A stretch of DNA of 64,000 bases from Paenibacillus lignilyticus (lineage in GTDB: Bacteria > Bacillota > Bacilli > Paenibacillales > Paenibacillaceae). The translations under genes were made by a program, and so were the position numbers. The stretch is taken from positions 62,001-126,000 of the forward strand of contig NZ_JAGKSP010000012.1 of assembly GCF_017942085.1 (NCBI RefSeq). The letters run 5' to 3'. This document shows, in pieces, positions 27,047 to 36,034 of this stretch (the stretch's first letter is position 1; each line of letters opens with the position of its first letter). The notes under the pieces are model-generated. The model was given only the letters and a program-made list of their open reading frames with translations. It was not told the DNA's origin and searched no databases.

Positions 27047-27103
27047 CCGTTAAAGAGAATCTTGCATAGCGAATTCGCTGCGCAGCTCGGATTTGGACCG
27101 CCC

Positions 27104-28396
27104 TCACTCCGTCAGCGTCTGCTGCTCGCTGCGCTCCGCTCGAAGCACAATCGGACCTACAATGAGGGCAAGCAAAAGCAGGGCAACACCCGTAATAAGC
27201 GAGATGCCATAGCTTTGCAGCCAATACGGGCTTTCCTCGATTTGCTTATATAGCCAGCCCCCGAAGAGCGGGCCGACAAACCCTGTCACGCCGGTAAGCG
27301 CCGAGAACACGGCAACGTACATCGGTCGATCAGACTTTGGCGTATCGCCGATAATAAAGTTGAAGACAAGCAAGTTGTAGCCGCCAAGCCCTGCGCCAAG
27401 CGCGATATTAACGATGGTCAGGACAAGCAGAACGGGCAATATCTCTATTCCTACCCATAGGACGCAAGACCCCGCAATAATCGGCAGTGCCCACAGCAGC
27501 AGCGTCCGCGAATCAAATCTGCTGTTTAGATTGCCCCAATAATAATAGCTGAACATCGTCGTCAGCATCTGAACCGTCGTGAGTACCGTAATGCCCCACT
27601 TGCTGATATGCAGCGTCTCTAGCATGACATACGAGAATAAAGGGATCGCCGCATTTTGCAGCAAAATAAATACCGCAATGAAGATCGTCGCTTTCATATA
27701 GCCTTTATCTTTAAGTGGTTTGAGGAAGAGTGCTGCCGAGCTCGATGCTGCCGATTTCTCGAACGGGGGATTAGGGTAGCGCCACAGCTCGATTCCATTC
27801 CAGACTGCGCATAAGGCACTGACAATATAGAGAACGGCAAATCCGGTCTCCGCATTCATCTGCTCCAGAATTTGGCCGCCAACCAGTAACGTGATGCTGC
27901 CAACCGCCCAGTGAATGGTGTTCCGAATGCCGAAATAGCGTCCGCGCACCTGCGCCGGCACCATATCCGCAACGATCGAGGTCCAGAAGACTGAACTTGT
28001 TGAAGCGCAAATAAAGGAGATTAGAAATAATCCGATAAAAACAGCCACCTGCAGTTCTTCAGAGACGAAGAACGGAATAAGGCCTGTCGCGACCCAGAAC
28101 AGTCGATGGACCACCCCGAATATCGTGAGGAGCAGCTTGCGATTGTTTATCCGCTGCATGTAGAAAGCCGCTACCAGCTGCACGAGATTGGCAAGCGCGG
28201 GAATAGCCAGGACCAGCCCGACATCCGATGCCGAGCCGCCCAAATAGACAACGTAAATGGTTAAGATCGGACCGCCAAGCATATTCGCGATGACAACAGC
28301 CGGTATGCCTTCCATGATGGACGTCAACAACCCTCTGCGCTGATCGGACAATTGCTTTCGGCGAAAAACAGACATTAAGTGGTTCCAGAAATTCAT
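27104..28396 (-). CDS. MFS transporter
   Basis: 430 residues with twelve predicted membrane segments. The major-facilitator loop 2-3 motif is weak (GGSASDVGLVLAIPALANL then YMQRINNRK). The C-terminus is charged (RAERSEQQTLTE). GAGGGAGATAACCGC precedes the ATG. It is 56 bp downstream of the leucyl aminopeptidase gene and may be cotranscribed. Efflux of a small molecule or uptake of a sugar are both possible. Confidence 0.85.
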   Translation of the reverse strand: MNFWNHLMSVFRRKQLSDQRRGLLTSIMEGIPAVVIANMLGGPILTIYVVYLGGSASDVGLVLAIPALANLVQLVAAFYMQRINNRKLLLTIFGVVHRLFWVATGLIPFFVSEELQVAVFIGLFLISFICASTSSVFWTSIVADMVPAQVRGRYFGIRNTIHWAVGSITLLVGGQILEQMNAETGFAVLYIVSALCAVWNGIELWRYPNPPFEKSAASSSAALFLKPLKDKGYMKATIFIAVFILLQNAAIPLFSYVMLETLHISKWGITVLTTVQMLTTMFSYYYWGNLNSRFDSRTLLLWALPIIAGSCVLWVGIEILPVLLVLTIVNIALGAGLGGYNLLVFNFIIGDTPKSDRPMYVAVFSALTGVTGFVGPLFGGWLYKQIEESPYWLQSYGISLITGVALLLLALIVGPIVLRAERSEQQTLTE

Positions 28397-28452
28397 GCGG
28401 TTATCTCCCTCGTGATGTTTCCCCTATGAATGGCCGCGCTATCTATAACATG

Positions 28453-29988
28453 CTAAACGAGCAGTTCGCCAAGTGTGCGCACCATAACGCCTGTTCCGCC
28501 TTTAACTTCCCATGACCGATCCCTCTCCAGCCATGCCGTGCCGCCGATATCCAAATGCACCCACGGCTTCTCCTCCGCGAAGGCGCCGATGAACAACCCG
28601 CCGATGCTTGCGCCGCCGTATCGTCCGCCGCCATTCTTCATATCCGCAGCATCGCTGTCCAGCTGCTTGCGGAATTCCGGGAATGCAGGCATCGGCCAGA
28701 TGCGTTCCCCGGCTCGCTTGGATGCGAGAATAACCTGCTGCTGCAGCGTCTCATCATTCGTGACGACGCCCGTAGCAATATCGCCTAGCGCCACCATAAC
28801 CGCTCCGGTTAAGGTAGCAACGTCAATCAGCTTCGTTGCCCCGCGGCGGATTGCTGTCGTGAGTCCGTCCGCCAGAACGAGCCGTCCCTCCGCATCGGTA
28901 TTTACAATCTCAACTGTCGTGCCGTTCATCATCGTAAGCACGTCACCCGGCTTCATGGCCCGATCGGAAGGCATATTCTCCGCGGTTGGAATGACGATGA
29001 CCGCGTTAAGCTTCGGTCGCAGCTCGCCTAGAATACGAACCAGTCCCAGTACGGCAGCAGCGCCGCCCATATCGGAAATCATCTCTTCCATGCCAAGGCC
29101 CTTCTTCAAGGAAATCCCGCCTGTATCGAAGGTGATGCCTTTGCCAATGATGCCCCATTTGTCCTCGTCACCCGGAGCGCCTTCATACTGAATAACAATC
29201 ATGCGCGGCGGGTGGATACTGCCTTTGCCGACGCCGATAAGTCCACCCATGCCCAGCTTCTCGCATGTCTGTTCATCCATCACTTCAACATCGAGGTTAT
29301 AAGCCTTAGCCAGCGTCTGTGCTTCGTTCGCCAACACTTCCGGAGTCAAAGTGTTGCCCGGCAAGTTGATCAAATCCCGGGCTAACACGACGGATTCTGC
29401 GAATACGGCACCTCGCCGGGTACCGCTCTCCCACTGCTCCGATGCTGCGGCTGCCAGCGGCTCCGGCAATGCCTGTGTTACCGTGAAAGCAACTGTATTC
29501 ACGAGCGATTGCCTGCGGTTGTCGATCTTCTTCGCCGTCTTACGCGTGAATAAGCCGAGAATATACCCCTCTGTCATGGCCTGCGCTGCCTGGCATACCG
29601 TGAACACGGCCGTTCCAATTGATAGGACTTGAGGGAGCAGCTGCTGCACGCGCACAGCCTTTAACCGCTTGGCTGCTTTAGCCGCTGTCGCCGCTGCATC
29701 CCGCAGTCCATCAACCGTTAGATGGTCCTGCGAGGAAATGCCGACGAAGATCACATGCGACTCCGGCCGCAGCCCTAAGGTTGGCAGCACGAACGTCTCA
29801 CGGAGCTCGCCCTTGAACAGCTCTTTCTCAACATGCTTGCGCAGCGCCTCGTCCAGCTGTGGATGGATGCCCGCAACTGCCCCTCCGGGCTGCTTTAATT
29901 CTTCTTTGCTGATGAAGGATACGACGACATCGGCAGCATCCGCTGCACTCCGCGCGCTCTTCGTCTCATATGTGAATGTAATACTCAT
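28453..29988 (-). CDS. Leucyl aminopeptidase (M17 family)
   Basis: 511 residues. N-terminal macro-like domain, then the catalytic M17 domain. Active-site motifs: GKGITFDTGGISLK near 282-295 (Lys and Asp metal ligands), MISDMGGAAAVL near 303-314, and the signature NTDAEGRLVLADGL near 363-376 with Asp, Glu and the Arg. It removes N-terminal residues from peptides in the cytoplasm, using two divalent metals. AGGAGTTG lies about 14 bases before the ATG. The nearby Opp importer could supply peptides; that link is inference. Confidence 0.95.
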   Translation of the reverse strand: MSITFTYETKSARSAADAADVVVSFISKEELKQPGGAVAGIHPQLDEALRKHVEKELFKGELRETFVLPTLGLRPESHVIFVGISSQDHLTVDGLRDAAATAAKAAKRLKAVRVQQLLPQVLSIGTAVFTVCQAAQAMTEGYILGLFTRKTAKKIDNRRQSLVNTVAFTVTQALPEPLAAAASEQWESGTRRGAVFAESVVLARDLINLPGNTLTPEVLANEAQTLAKAYNLDVEVMDEQTCEKLGMGGLIGVGKGSIHPPRMIVIQYEGAPGDEDKWGIIGKGITFDTGGISLKKGLGMEEMISDMGGAAAVLGLVRILGELRPKLNAVIVIPTAENMPSDRAMKPGDVLTMMNGTTVEIVNTDAEGRLVLADGLTTAIRRGATKLIDVATLTGAVMVALGDIATGVVTNDETLQQQVILASKRAGERIWPMPAFPEFRKQLDSDAADMKNGGGRYGGASIGGLFIGAFAEEKPWVHLDIGGTAWLERDRSWEVKGGTGVMVRTLGELLV

Positions 29989-30044
29989 CGTCTGTCAACA
30001 ACTCCTGTCTTGAAACTCGTAGTCTGCACAAGCCTAATCAACAC

Positions 30045-30076
30045 AAAAAAACCGGGTTTCCCCGATTTCCTGGTTC
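30045..30076 (-). terminator. Weak terminator-like hairpin after the sensor kinase gene
   Basis: AACC.GG pairs with CC.GGTT with one mismatch and is followed on the minus strand by TTTTTTTG, about 95 bp past the stop. Confidence 0.4.
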
Positions 30077-30168
30077 GTCCTTGCCGTGCAGCTCTGAAGT
30101 ACAAGCATGATCAGCCGCTGCAAGACAACTTCTGCAATTAACACGGGTTATACCCCGATTCTAATCCT

Positions 30169-31542
30169 TTATTCCGCCAATGGCAAATAGATATTGAACT
30201 CCGTACCTTCGCCGCTGCTGCTCGAAACGCGTATCTTCCCGCCGTGGTTGCGGACGATGCGGTAGCTGACCGAAAGGCCCAATCCCGTACCTGCGGCTTT
30301 CGTCGTGAAGAAGGGGTCGAACAGCTTGGATTTGGTCACGACATCCATGCCTTTCCCATTATCGCGGATCGTAATTTCGGCGTCTTTGCCGTCTCGCCTT
30401 GTAATGATATCAATCCGGCCGCTTCGCTCGCCGCCCAATTCATCAATGGCGTCCATGGCATTACGAACGATATTCAAAATAACCTGCTTGACCTGCTTCA
30501 CATCAATGGAAGTGGAGAGATCCTCGTCATAGGTTTCCAGATGGATTTGGCAGCCCTTCATGAGCGCCTCGCTGTCGGAGAGGAGAATGACTTCTTTCAG
30601 CAGCGAATTAATCAGCACCTTCTGCTTCATCGGGGCAGATGGCTTTGAAGAGTTCAGAAACTCATAAATGATGTCGTTCGCACGATCAATTTCAGTCAAA
30701 ATAATACGGGAATATTCTTCTTTCCCTAATTGGGTGAGGTGAGGCTTCAAGAGTTGGATAAAACCACGGATGGAAGTAAGGGGGTTGCGAATTTCATGCG
30801 CGATGGCAGCCGCGATCTTACCCAGCATCGCCAGCTTATCGTTCTGATAAGCCGATTGCTCAATCTGCTTGTATTCCGTGACATCCTTGACACTGAATAA
30901 ATAGTCGCCGTCCAGCTGGTCCCCGTACGTAACGGTTACGAGGAGGAAGCGACCGTTCACATCTTGAAATTCCAGATAGCGGCTTCTTCGCAAAAACATT
31001 TCTTTATAGAGCCTGAGAATAATGCGCTTCTTGCTCCGGCTAAGCTGATTATGCCATAGAATATCGGTCAAATTGCAGCCGATTAACGTTTTGCGGGGGA
31101 TATCGAGCAGCTTGGCCATCTGCACATTGATAAAGGAGACAATCCCGTCGCTATCCAGAATCGCAATGCCGCTGTCCATATGCTGCAAGACATTCTCATA
31201 TTTGTTCTTCACCATGCGGAAGGAGCGGTGCGAGCTGAGCAGCATGTCCCGCATCTCGCTGAAGCGCTGCTCCGGTGTTTGTTCCGGCTGAAGCCGGAAT
31301 CGAAAAGCGACCATAAGCTCGATCAGAAAAATAAACGATCGGCTGTACAGGTTGAGCGCTTCCTCGGATTCCACGTTAGCAACGAGCATCTGCATCGATT
31401 CTTCATGAATGGCGATAATATCTTCCGGATGAATGCCGTGAAGCAGCTTCCCGATTTCAGTCGCTTCAAAAAGCGATGCTTCGCTGCCGCTTCGAATATA
31501 TTCAGCCAGCGCTGGAAAATATCGCTTTCGAATGGCCTGCAT
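30169..31542 (-). CDS. Histidine kinase with RsbU_N-like N-terminus and PAS domain
   Basis: 457 residues from ATG 31542 (GGAGAGGAG upstream). Residues 1-90 (YFPALAEYIRSGSEASLFEA, HGIHPEDIIAIHEE, SFIFLIELMVAF) resemble the helical N-terminal domain of RsbU, the part that binds RsbT. A PAS domain covers about 110-215 (MDSGIAILDSDGIVSFIN). The DHp domain has H249 (AAIAHEIRNPLTSIRGF), and the HATPase domain has NAMDA, DNGKGM and GTGLGLS. There are no membrane segments, so it is cytosolic, like orphan sporulation-type kinases. The RsbT-like gene ends 4 bases upstream. No response regulator is adjacent. Confidence 0.9.
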   Translation of the reverse strand: MQAIRKRYFPALAEYIRSGSEASLFEATEIGKLLHGIHPEDIIAIHEESMQMLVANVESEEALNLYSRSFIFLIELMVAFRFRLQPEQTPEQRFSEMRDMLLSSHRSFRMVKNKYENVLQHMDSGIAILDSDGIVSFINVQMAKLLDIPRKTLIGCNLTDILWHNQLSRSKKRIILRLYKEMFLRRSRYLEFQDVNGRFLLVTVTYGDQLDGDYLFSVKDVTEYKQIEQSAYQNDKLAMLGKIAAAIAHEIRNPLTSIRGFIQLLKPHLTQLGKEEYSRIILTEIDRANDIIYEFLNSSKPSAPMKQKVLINSLLKEVILLSDSEALMKGCQIHLETYDEDLSTSIDVKQVKQVILNIVRNAMDAIDELGGERSGRIDIITRRDGKDAEITIRDNGKGMDVVTKSKLFDPFFTTKAAGTGLGLSVSYRIVRNHGGKIRVSSSSGEGTEFNIYLPLAE

Positions 31543-31546
31543 TGAT

Positions 31547-31945
31547 TTACTCCTCTCCTGCTGCACAGTTCGGCGAATCCATGCGCAATGGAGTAACAAT
31601 CCATTTACGAAGTGTGATCATGGTTCCTCGTAACTGATCATGTGACAGCTCAATATCGTCTGCCAATTTCTCTATCAACTGAAGATGGATTCGACTGGAT
31701 CCGCGAAAATGATCGAAAAGTCTGACTTCAATGCCACTGGCAGGTTCCCCTTTAGACGGACTGATTTGCCGAATGGTCATATGTCCCTTCTCCGAGAATG
31801 AAATGAGCTGAAGCGCTAGTTCGGAAATCGTATATGCAATTACCGTCTGATCAACAAGACTGAAGCCGATCGCCTTCGCGATGTCTCTCCCTCTTTGTCG
31901 TGCCTTGATCGCATCAGCCTTTTCCCGAATATGGAGCATTTCCAC
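31547..31945 (-). CDS. RsbT-like protein lacking intact ATP-binding boxes
   Basis: 132 residues, GTG start with GGAGGCGAG upstream. The N-terminal half matches RsbT-type anti-sigma kinases (ARQRGRDIAKAIGFSLVDQTVIAYTISELALQL). The N-box Asn of RsbT (ELARN) is replaced (ELALQ), the first glycine box reads FDHFRGS instead of DxGxG, and the glycine-rich ATP lid is missing. Kinase activity is therefore doubtful. The length equals RsbT (about 133). The histidine kinase with an RsbU_N-like domain starts 4 bases downstream, so the pair may interact as RsbT does with RsbU. Confidence 0.78.
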   Translation of the reverse strand: MEMLHIREKADAIKARQRGRDIAKAIGFSLVDQTVIAYTISELALQLISFSEKGHMTIRQISPSKGEPASGIEVRLFDHFRGSSRIHLQLIEKLADDIELSHDQLRGTMITLRKWIVTPLRMDSPNCAAGEE

Positions 31946-32089
31946 GTTTTTTCTCGCCTCCGCACATCAAAAAATTGCTTTCTTTATGCAGGTTCCGAGC
32001 CCGAGATCGCTTACAATAATCATAGTAATTACGTGCTTTTTCTGTCAACAGGAGATCCTGTCGAATCATACCGAAAAAACGTAGTACGA

Positions 32090-32114
32090 AAGGCGCAGTC
32101 GATGTCTGCGCCTT
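32090..32114 (-). terminator. Terminator after rsgI
   Basis: AAGGCGCAG/CTGCGCCTT 9-bp stem with a 7-base loop; the downstream minus-strand T run is interrupted (TTTCGTAC then TTTTTT). Confidence 0.65.
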
Positions 32115-32126
32115 CGGTAACCTATG

Positions 32127-33755
32127 CTAATTGTGAATTCCTTGTCCGCGTCCGTTCTTCCCCTCGTTGCTCCCCTTGCCGTTACTGCTGTTTTTCCCTT
32201 GATTGCGATCGTCGTTCCTATCGTTTTTGTTCTCGTTCTTTTTACCCTGGTCGCTCGACTTAACGCTGTTCTTATCGTTTTGTTTCCCTGTACTTTGGTC
32301 ATTATTCCTGGTGTTGTTCTTACTCGAGCTGTTGTTCTTGCGATCGTCCTGCTTCTTATCATCCTCTGAAACGCCATTATGACGACCATCGGAAGTGTTT
32401 TTCACTTCGCCCTGGCCGCCTTTTTGGTCGTTGCTGCGATCCTCGTTCTTGCGATCGTCAGCGTTTTGCTTATTGTCGTTTTTTCCATCGTCATCGTTGC
32501 GACTGTCGTCTCCGGGTTTATCGTCCTTGCGAATGACATTCCCCTTCTGAGGGTTCTGAGTAGGGGCTCCGATGCCAGTGCCTCCGCCTGAGGAGTGATT
32601 CCCACGATTCCAGCCTCTGTCGATGAATTTGTTATCATCCTTGCTGCTGCCTTTGTTGTTACTTTTAGGATTGCCCTTATTGTCGCCTTTGTTATTGTCC
32701 TTCTTGGTGTCCGCGCTGATGACCTTGCCTATGTCCGCATGATCCTTGTTATCCTTCGATCCTGACTTGTTATCAGAACCCGAATGATTGCCGCGGCGAT
32801 CGTCTTTCTTTCTCTCCCGCTTCTCTTGCTCTTTCTTCAGCAGCTCTCTTAACTGCTCTCTCTGCTGTTCCTTCTGCTGCTCCCAAGTCTGCTTCGTTTG
32901 AGCTGCGGTCGGTTCTTCCGGTTTTTGTGCCGTATCCCCTTGTTCTTGCCCGTTCTTCGTTACAGATGGCGCCGGTTTGTTGTTATCATTGATGACTGCT
33001 TTCACGCCGCCCCACGGCTTCGCCGTCTTGTGAATCGACTGCGTCTTGAGCTGTTCAATCGTCACCTTATGGCCTTGCTTCTTCGCCATTAAGTAGAAGG
33101 CCAGCTTGCCTGCAGACAGACCGTCTTGCTTCGCCTCATCGCGAATCTCTTTAGGTGCTGAAAGTGTCGTCACTTCAACCTTCAATTTGCGGCCTTTATC
33201 GGTCTTCGAAAGCGACTTGCGTACTGCAGCATCCATATGCGTCGTAACGGTATTCTCGTATTCCGATTCTGCTGGATTAGCTACAAGTACACTGGTAATA
33301 ATGACGTCGCCTTCACCGCTGTTCAGATACGGGCCGGCACTGATTCGATCCATAATCGCTTCCGTGACTTGCTCAAGCGTCAGCCCTTTATACGCCAAAC
33401 CTTCCGTTACATCTACGCCATCGTTATTAATTGCGCGCAGCTCTTCAACATGCTCATCCGCTGTGATGCCAAGCTCGATGCTTGGATTCACGTCCATGGT
33501 CAGATAAGCGACAACCTGCGGTCCCTGATTCATGTGGTTCAGCAGAAACGGAACAAAGAGGAGGAGCAGAATCGCTGCCGCACCTGCGCTAAAACTATAC
33601 AATTTACGCGGCTGGGCGAATCTTCGCTGCTCTGTGAAGCTGAACTCTTCGCCAACCTGAGGTTTCCGGCCTGTAGGCACCTTGCGGAATTGCCCGTCCG
33701 GCATTAGAAGAATTACGTATTTATGGCCTGTTTCCATTACAATTCCACGACTCAT
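32127..33755 (-). CDS. rsgI: Anti-sigma-I factor RsgI with long disordered extracellular tail
   Basis: 542 residues; the start overlaps the sigI stop by 4 bases (ATGA). The cytosolic N-terminal RsgI domain (HKYVILLMPDGQFRKVPTG) spans residues 1-50, a single membrane helix about 53-75, and the conserved extracellular domain (YLTMDVNPSIELGI, near 83-96) runs to about 240. From about 255 to the end the chain is Lys/Asn/Asp/Ser/Gly-rich and highly repetitive in composition, with no folded sensor or carbohydrate-binding domain visible. It binds and inhibits SigI at the membrane; regulated proteolysis is the known release route in the family. Confidence 0.93.
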   Translation of the reverse strand: MSRGIVMETGHKYVILLMPDGQFRKVPTGRKPQVGEEFSFTEQRRFAQPRKLYSFSAGAAAILLLLFVPFLLNHMNQGPQVVAYLTMDVNPSIELGITADEHVEELRAINNDGVDVTEGLAYKGLTLEQVTEAIMDRISAGPYLNSGEGDVIITSVLVANPAESEYENTVTTHMDAAVRKSLSKTDKGRKLKVEVTTLSAPKEIRDEAKQDGLSAGKLAFYLMAKKQGHKVTIEQLKTQSIHKTAKPWGGVKAVINDNNKPAPSVTKNGQEQGDTAQKPEEPTAAQTKQTWEQQKEQQREQLRELLKKEQEKRERKKDDRRGNHSGSDNKSGSKDNKDHADIGKVISADTKKDNNKGDNKGNPKSNNKGSSKDDNKFIDRGWNRGNHSSGGGTGIGAPTQNPQKGNVIRKDDKPGDDSRNDDDGKNDNKQNADDRKNEDRSNDQKGGQGEVKNTSDGRHNGVSEDDKKQDDRKNNSSSKNNTRNNDQSTGKQNDKNSVKSSDQGKKNENKNDRNDDRNQGKNSSNGKGSNEGKNGRGQGIHN

Positions 33756-34573
33756 GCTCTCACTCCTTTCACCTGGGGTTGTTCCTGCTGTGGTGGCTCT
33801 TGGGGCTGTATATATTCCTGCAGGTAAGGATAATCACCGTTATGCAGCAGTGCGATAGCTATTATGTATTTGCGATTCCGCTCGATCGTTTTGCGGGATA
33901 CGCCTGCCATCTCGCATAACTCTTTAATGGGCAGCTTCTGCTTCGTCTCCATAATCTCGTAGAGCTCCGGAGCGTTCGCGAGCAGCTTGCTGATCGAGAT
34001 AAGCAGAACCCTGGAATCGGAATGCTTCGGCGATAAATCCGGCAGTTCGCCAAACGAGATGCCAAACTGCTTCAGCCGGCTGTCATACTCGCTGATTTCA
34101 AGGCGCCTGGCTTCCACATCCTGCGCAACGGAGTACCGCTGCAGCGCTTCTTTCATCTCTATAGGATTGACGGTCATTTCTTCCTCGTCATCCTGATCAA
34201 AGGCACTGTATGGAACAGTGCCGGAATGCCTTTGTTCTTTTCGGACATAGTCAATAAGCCTGCGCCGAATGACCGTTTCGGCAAAGCCTAGAAACGATTT
34301 TCCTGCCTGACTTGAGAACTGTTCGATCGCTTCGTCGAAAGCAGCCAGCGCTATGCTGAACTCATCCGAACGAGTAGGATCAATATATCGTTTGCAGAAT
34401 CGACTTGTCACCTTCGCAATATACGGCTTATACGACGCGATAAAATCATTGCGCGAAGCTTCGCCGCTGCGAATCATCTCCACCATATCTTCCGGTGTGA
34501 TTTTCGTATCTAGGGTGACAGCGGACGTATCGGGCTTACCGCCAAAAATCCGTTTGAACAGAACAAGTAACAA
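33752..34573 (-). CDS. sigI: RNA polymerase sigma factor SigI
   Basis: About 273 residues from a TTG at 34573 (GAGGTGG 5 bases upstream). The frame is open 20 codons further to a GTG with no ribosome site. Region 2 is visible (FIASYKPYIAKVTSRFCKRYID; RSDEFSIALAAFDEAIEQF; VIRRRLIDYVRKEQRH) and a C-terminal HTH-like region (LPIKELCEMAGVSRKTIERNRKYIIAI). In relatives SigI governs heat or cell-wall/polysaccharide responses. It forms an operon with rsgI. Confidence 0.9.
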   Translation of the reverse strand: MLLVLFKRIFGGKPDTSAVTLDTKITPEDMVEMIRSGEASRNDFIASYKPYIAKVTSRFCKRYIDPTRSDEFSIALAAFDEAIEQFSSQAGKSFLGFAETVIRRRLIDYVRKEQRHSGTVPYSAFDQDDEEEMTVNPIEMKEALQRYSVAQDVEARRLEISEYDSRLKQFGISFGELPDLSPKHSDSRVLLISISKLLANAPELYEIMETKQKLPIKELCEMAGVSRKTIERNRKYIIAIALLHNGDYPYLQEYIQPQEPPQQEQPQVKGVRA

Positions 34574-34640
34574 CCGCTCCACCTCACATTTACATTTTTC
34601 GTGATGTCCCTTTTGCTTGAGGGGGTCGAACACATTGGTA

Positions 34641-34672
34641 TATAAAAGAAAAAGCCTCCTTCGTCAGGAGGC
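34641..34672 (-). terminator. Terminator after the zinc-ribbon protein gene
   Basis: GCCTCCT/AGGAGGC stem followed by TTTTTCTTTT on the minus strand. Confidence 0.8.
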
Positions 34673-34681
34673 ATTTCGTAT

Positions 34682-35107
34682 CTAGCAATATCCTTCGGAG
34701 GTTCGTCGCTGCAGTAGCTTATTACGCCGCTGGTTTAATACGCCGAGCCGCTTTTTCAATTCCGCTTCCCAAGCCTCATCCGCGATTTGCTTCGCGAAGC
34801 TTAAGAGATCAAGTGCCATATCGATTTGATTGGTCACGACATCCATAGGATCTTCGTTCTCATTGTTTACACAGTTCTCGAACAGTTCTTTATCTTCCTG
34901 CTCAACATATTCAATAAAGTCGACTTCCGATGCGCCGTCGCCGTGTGCATACTCAGCAAGAATCTCATATTCATTCTCAATCATGTGATGAATCTCAACG
35001 CGATGACATACTGGACAGAAAAGAATAGGAACGTTATGAATATGCGTGCGAAAATGCTTCAGCGTGCCATTCGTGCCGATCATGCTTGCTCCACAGCAAA
35101 AGCTCAT
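34682..35107 (-). CDS. Small zinc-ribbon-like protein of unknown function
   Basis: 141 residues from ATG 35107 (AAGGAGGAG upstream). Cys4-Cys5 and Cys31-x2-Cys34 (FCPVCHRVEIHH) look like a treble-clef or zinc ribbon. A very acidic middle (EVDFIEYVEQEDKELFE) and a basic helical C-terminus (ELKKRLGVLNQRRNKLLQRR) follow. It is a single-gene unit with its own terminator. Function unknown; a nucleic-acid or protein-binding adaptor is possible. Confidence 0.75.
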   Translation of the reverse strand: MSFCCGASMIGTNGTLKHFRTHIHNVPILFCPVCHRVEIHHMIENEYEILAEYAHGDGASEVDFIEYVEQEDKELFENCVNNENEDPMDVVTNQIDMALDLLSFAKQIADEAWEAELKKRLGVLNQRRNKLLQRRTSEGYC

Positions 35108-35220
35108 GTCAGTCTCCTCCTTAGCCTCCATTACCCTTCATCAATCACATCTGAAACTTTGTATAACTTATTCGCGCCTCTCTGGCAAAATTCCTGCTTT
35201 CCTGCGTTTCCAGAGTATAG

Positions 35221-35252
35221 AAAAACCCGAGGCCTCTGGAGAGGTCCCGGGT
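35221..35252 (-). terminator. Terminator after the peroxiredoxin gene
   Basis: AACCCGGGACCTCT pairs with AGAGGCCTCGGGTT (one G-U pair, one mismatch) and TTTTTC follows on the minus strand. Confidence 0.8.
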
Positions 35253-35276
35253 TGATCGTATGCAAGATGTCGATTC

Positions 35277-35825
35277 TTATTTCGCAACCAGGTGAGAATC
35301 GCCCGGTTTCCAGTTGATTGGGCACAGACCGCCGGATTGCAGAGCTTGCAATACGCGGAGCGTTTCTTCAACGCTGCGACCAACGTTGTTGTGGTTGACA
35401 ACTTGGTATTTGACTTCGCCTTCCGGATCGATAATGAACAAACCGCGAAGCGCGATTCCTTCTTCTTCAATAAGGACGCCGTAGTCGCGGGCAACGTTCT
35501 TCGTGAGGTCTGAAGCAAGCGGAAAATTCAGTTGGCCAAGACCGTTGTCAGTAACCGGCGTGTTGATCCAAGCGCGGTGGGAGTGTTTGCTGTCCACGGA
35601 TACGCCAAGGATTTCTGCGCCGATTTTGCCAAATTGTCCGGCAGCTTCGCTAAGAGCTGTAATTTCAGTTGGGCATACAAAAGTGAAATCCAGAGGATAG
35701 AAGAAAAGGACCAGCCATTTACCTTTGTAATCGGAAAGTGCTGCTGAGCTGAAATCTTGCCCATTACCTGTTGCTGTCTCCATCGAGAAATCCGGAGCAA
35801 GACGACCTACCAAACGTTCTGCCAT
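35277..35825 (-). CDS. 2-Cys peroxiredoxin
   Basis: 182 residues, GGAGG before the ATG. The peroxidatic Cys51 lies in FYPLDFTFVCPTE and the resolving Cys168 in GGLCPINWKPG. This is the AhpC/Prx1-type, typical-2-Cys layout, reducing hydrogen peroxide and organic peroxides in the cytoplasm with thioredoxin or AhpF. No reductase gene is adjacent, so a thioredoxin-dependent enzyme is likely. Confidence 0.95.
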   Translation of the reverse strand: MAERLVGRLAPDFSMETATGNGQDFSSAALSDYKGKWLVLFFYPLDFTFVCPTEITALSEAAGQFGKIGAEILGVSVDSKHSHRAWINTPVTDNGLGQLNFPLASDLTKNVARDYGVLIEEEGIALRGLFIIDPEGEVKYQVVNHNNVGRSVEETLRVLQALQSGGLCPINWKPGDSHLVAK

Positions 35826-36034
35826 TGTTGTGACCTCCTGAGATTGTGCTTTGCGTTCGGAAGCGGCTTAGGCTTGTACCTAATCGCAACTGAACCGCTC
35901 GCCGCACAATTTTGCGCTTGCAGCGCTATCGCGTGCTGCGATAGACCTCATTGTTGACAACTACGTTTAGAGTAATACCAACTTTTAAAGCAAAATCAAT
36001 ATTGAAATTATTACTTGCTTATAATTATTGTATA

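Noticed and set aside
32124..32591. Hydrophobic plus-strand frames opposite rsgI
   Set aside because: They are mirror images of the Lys/Asn/Asp-rich tail codons and give Val/Leu-rich artefacts.
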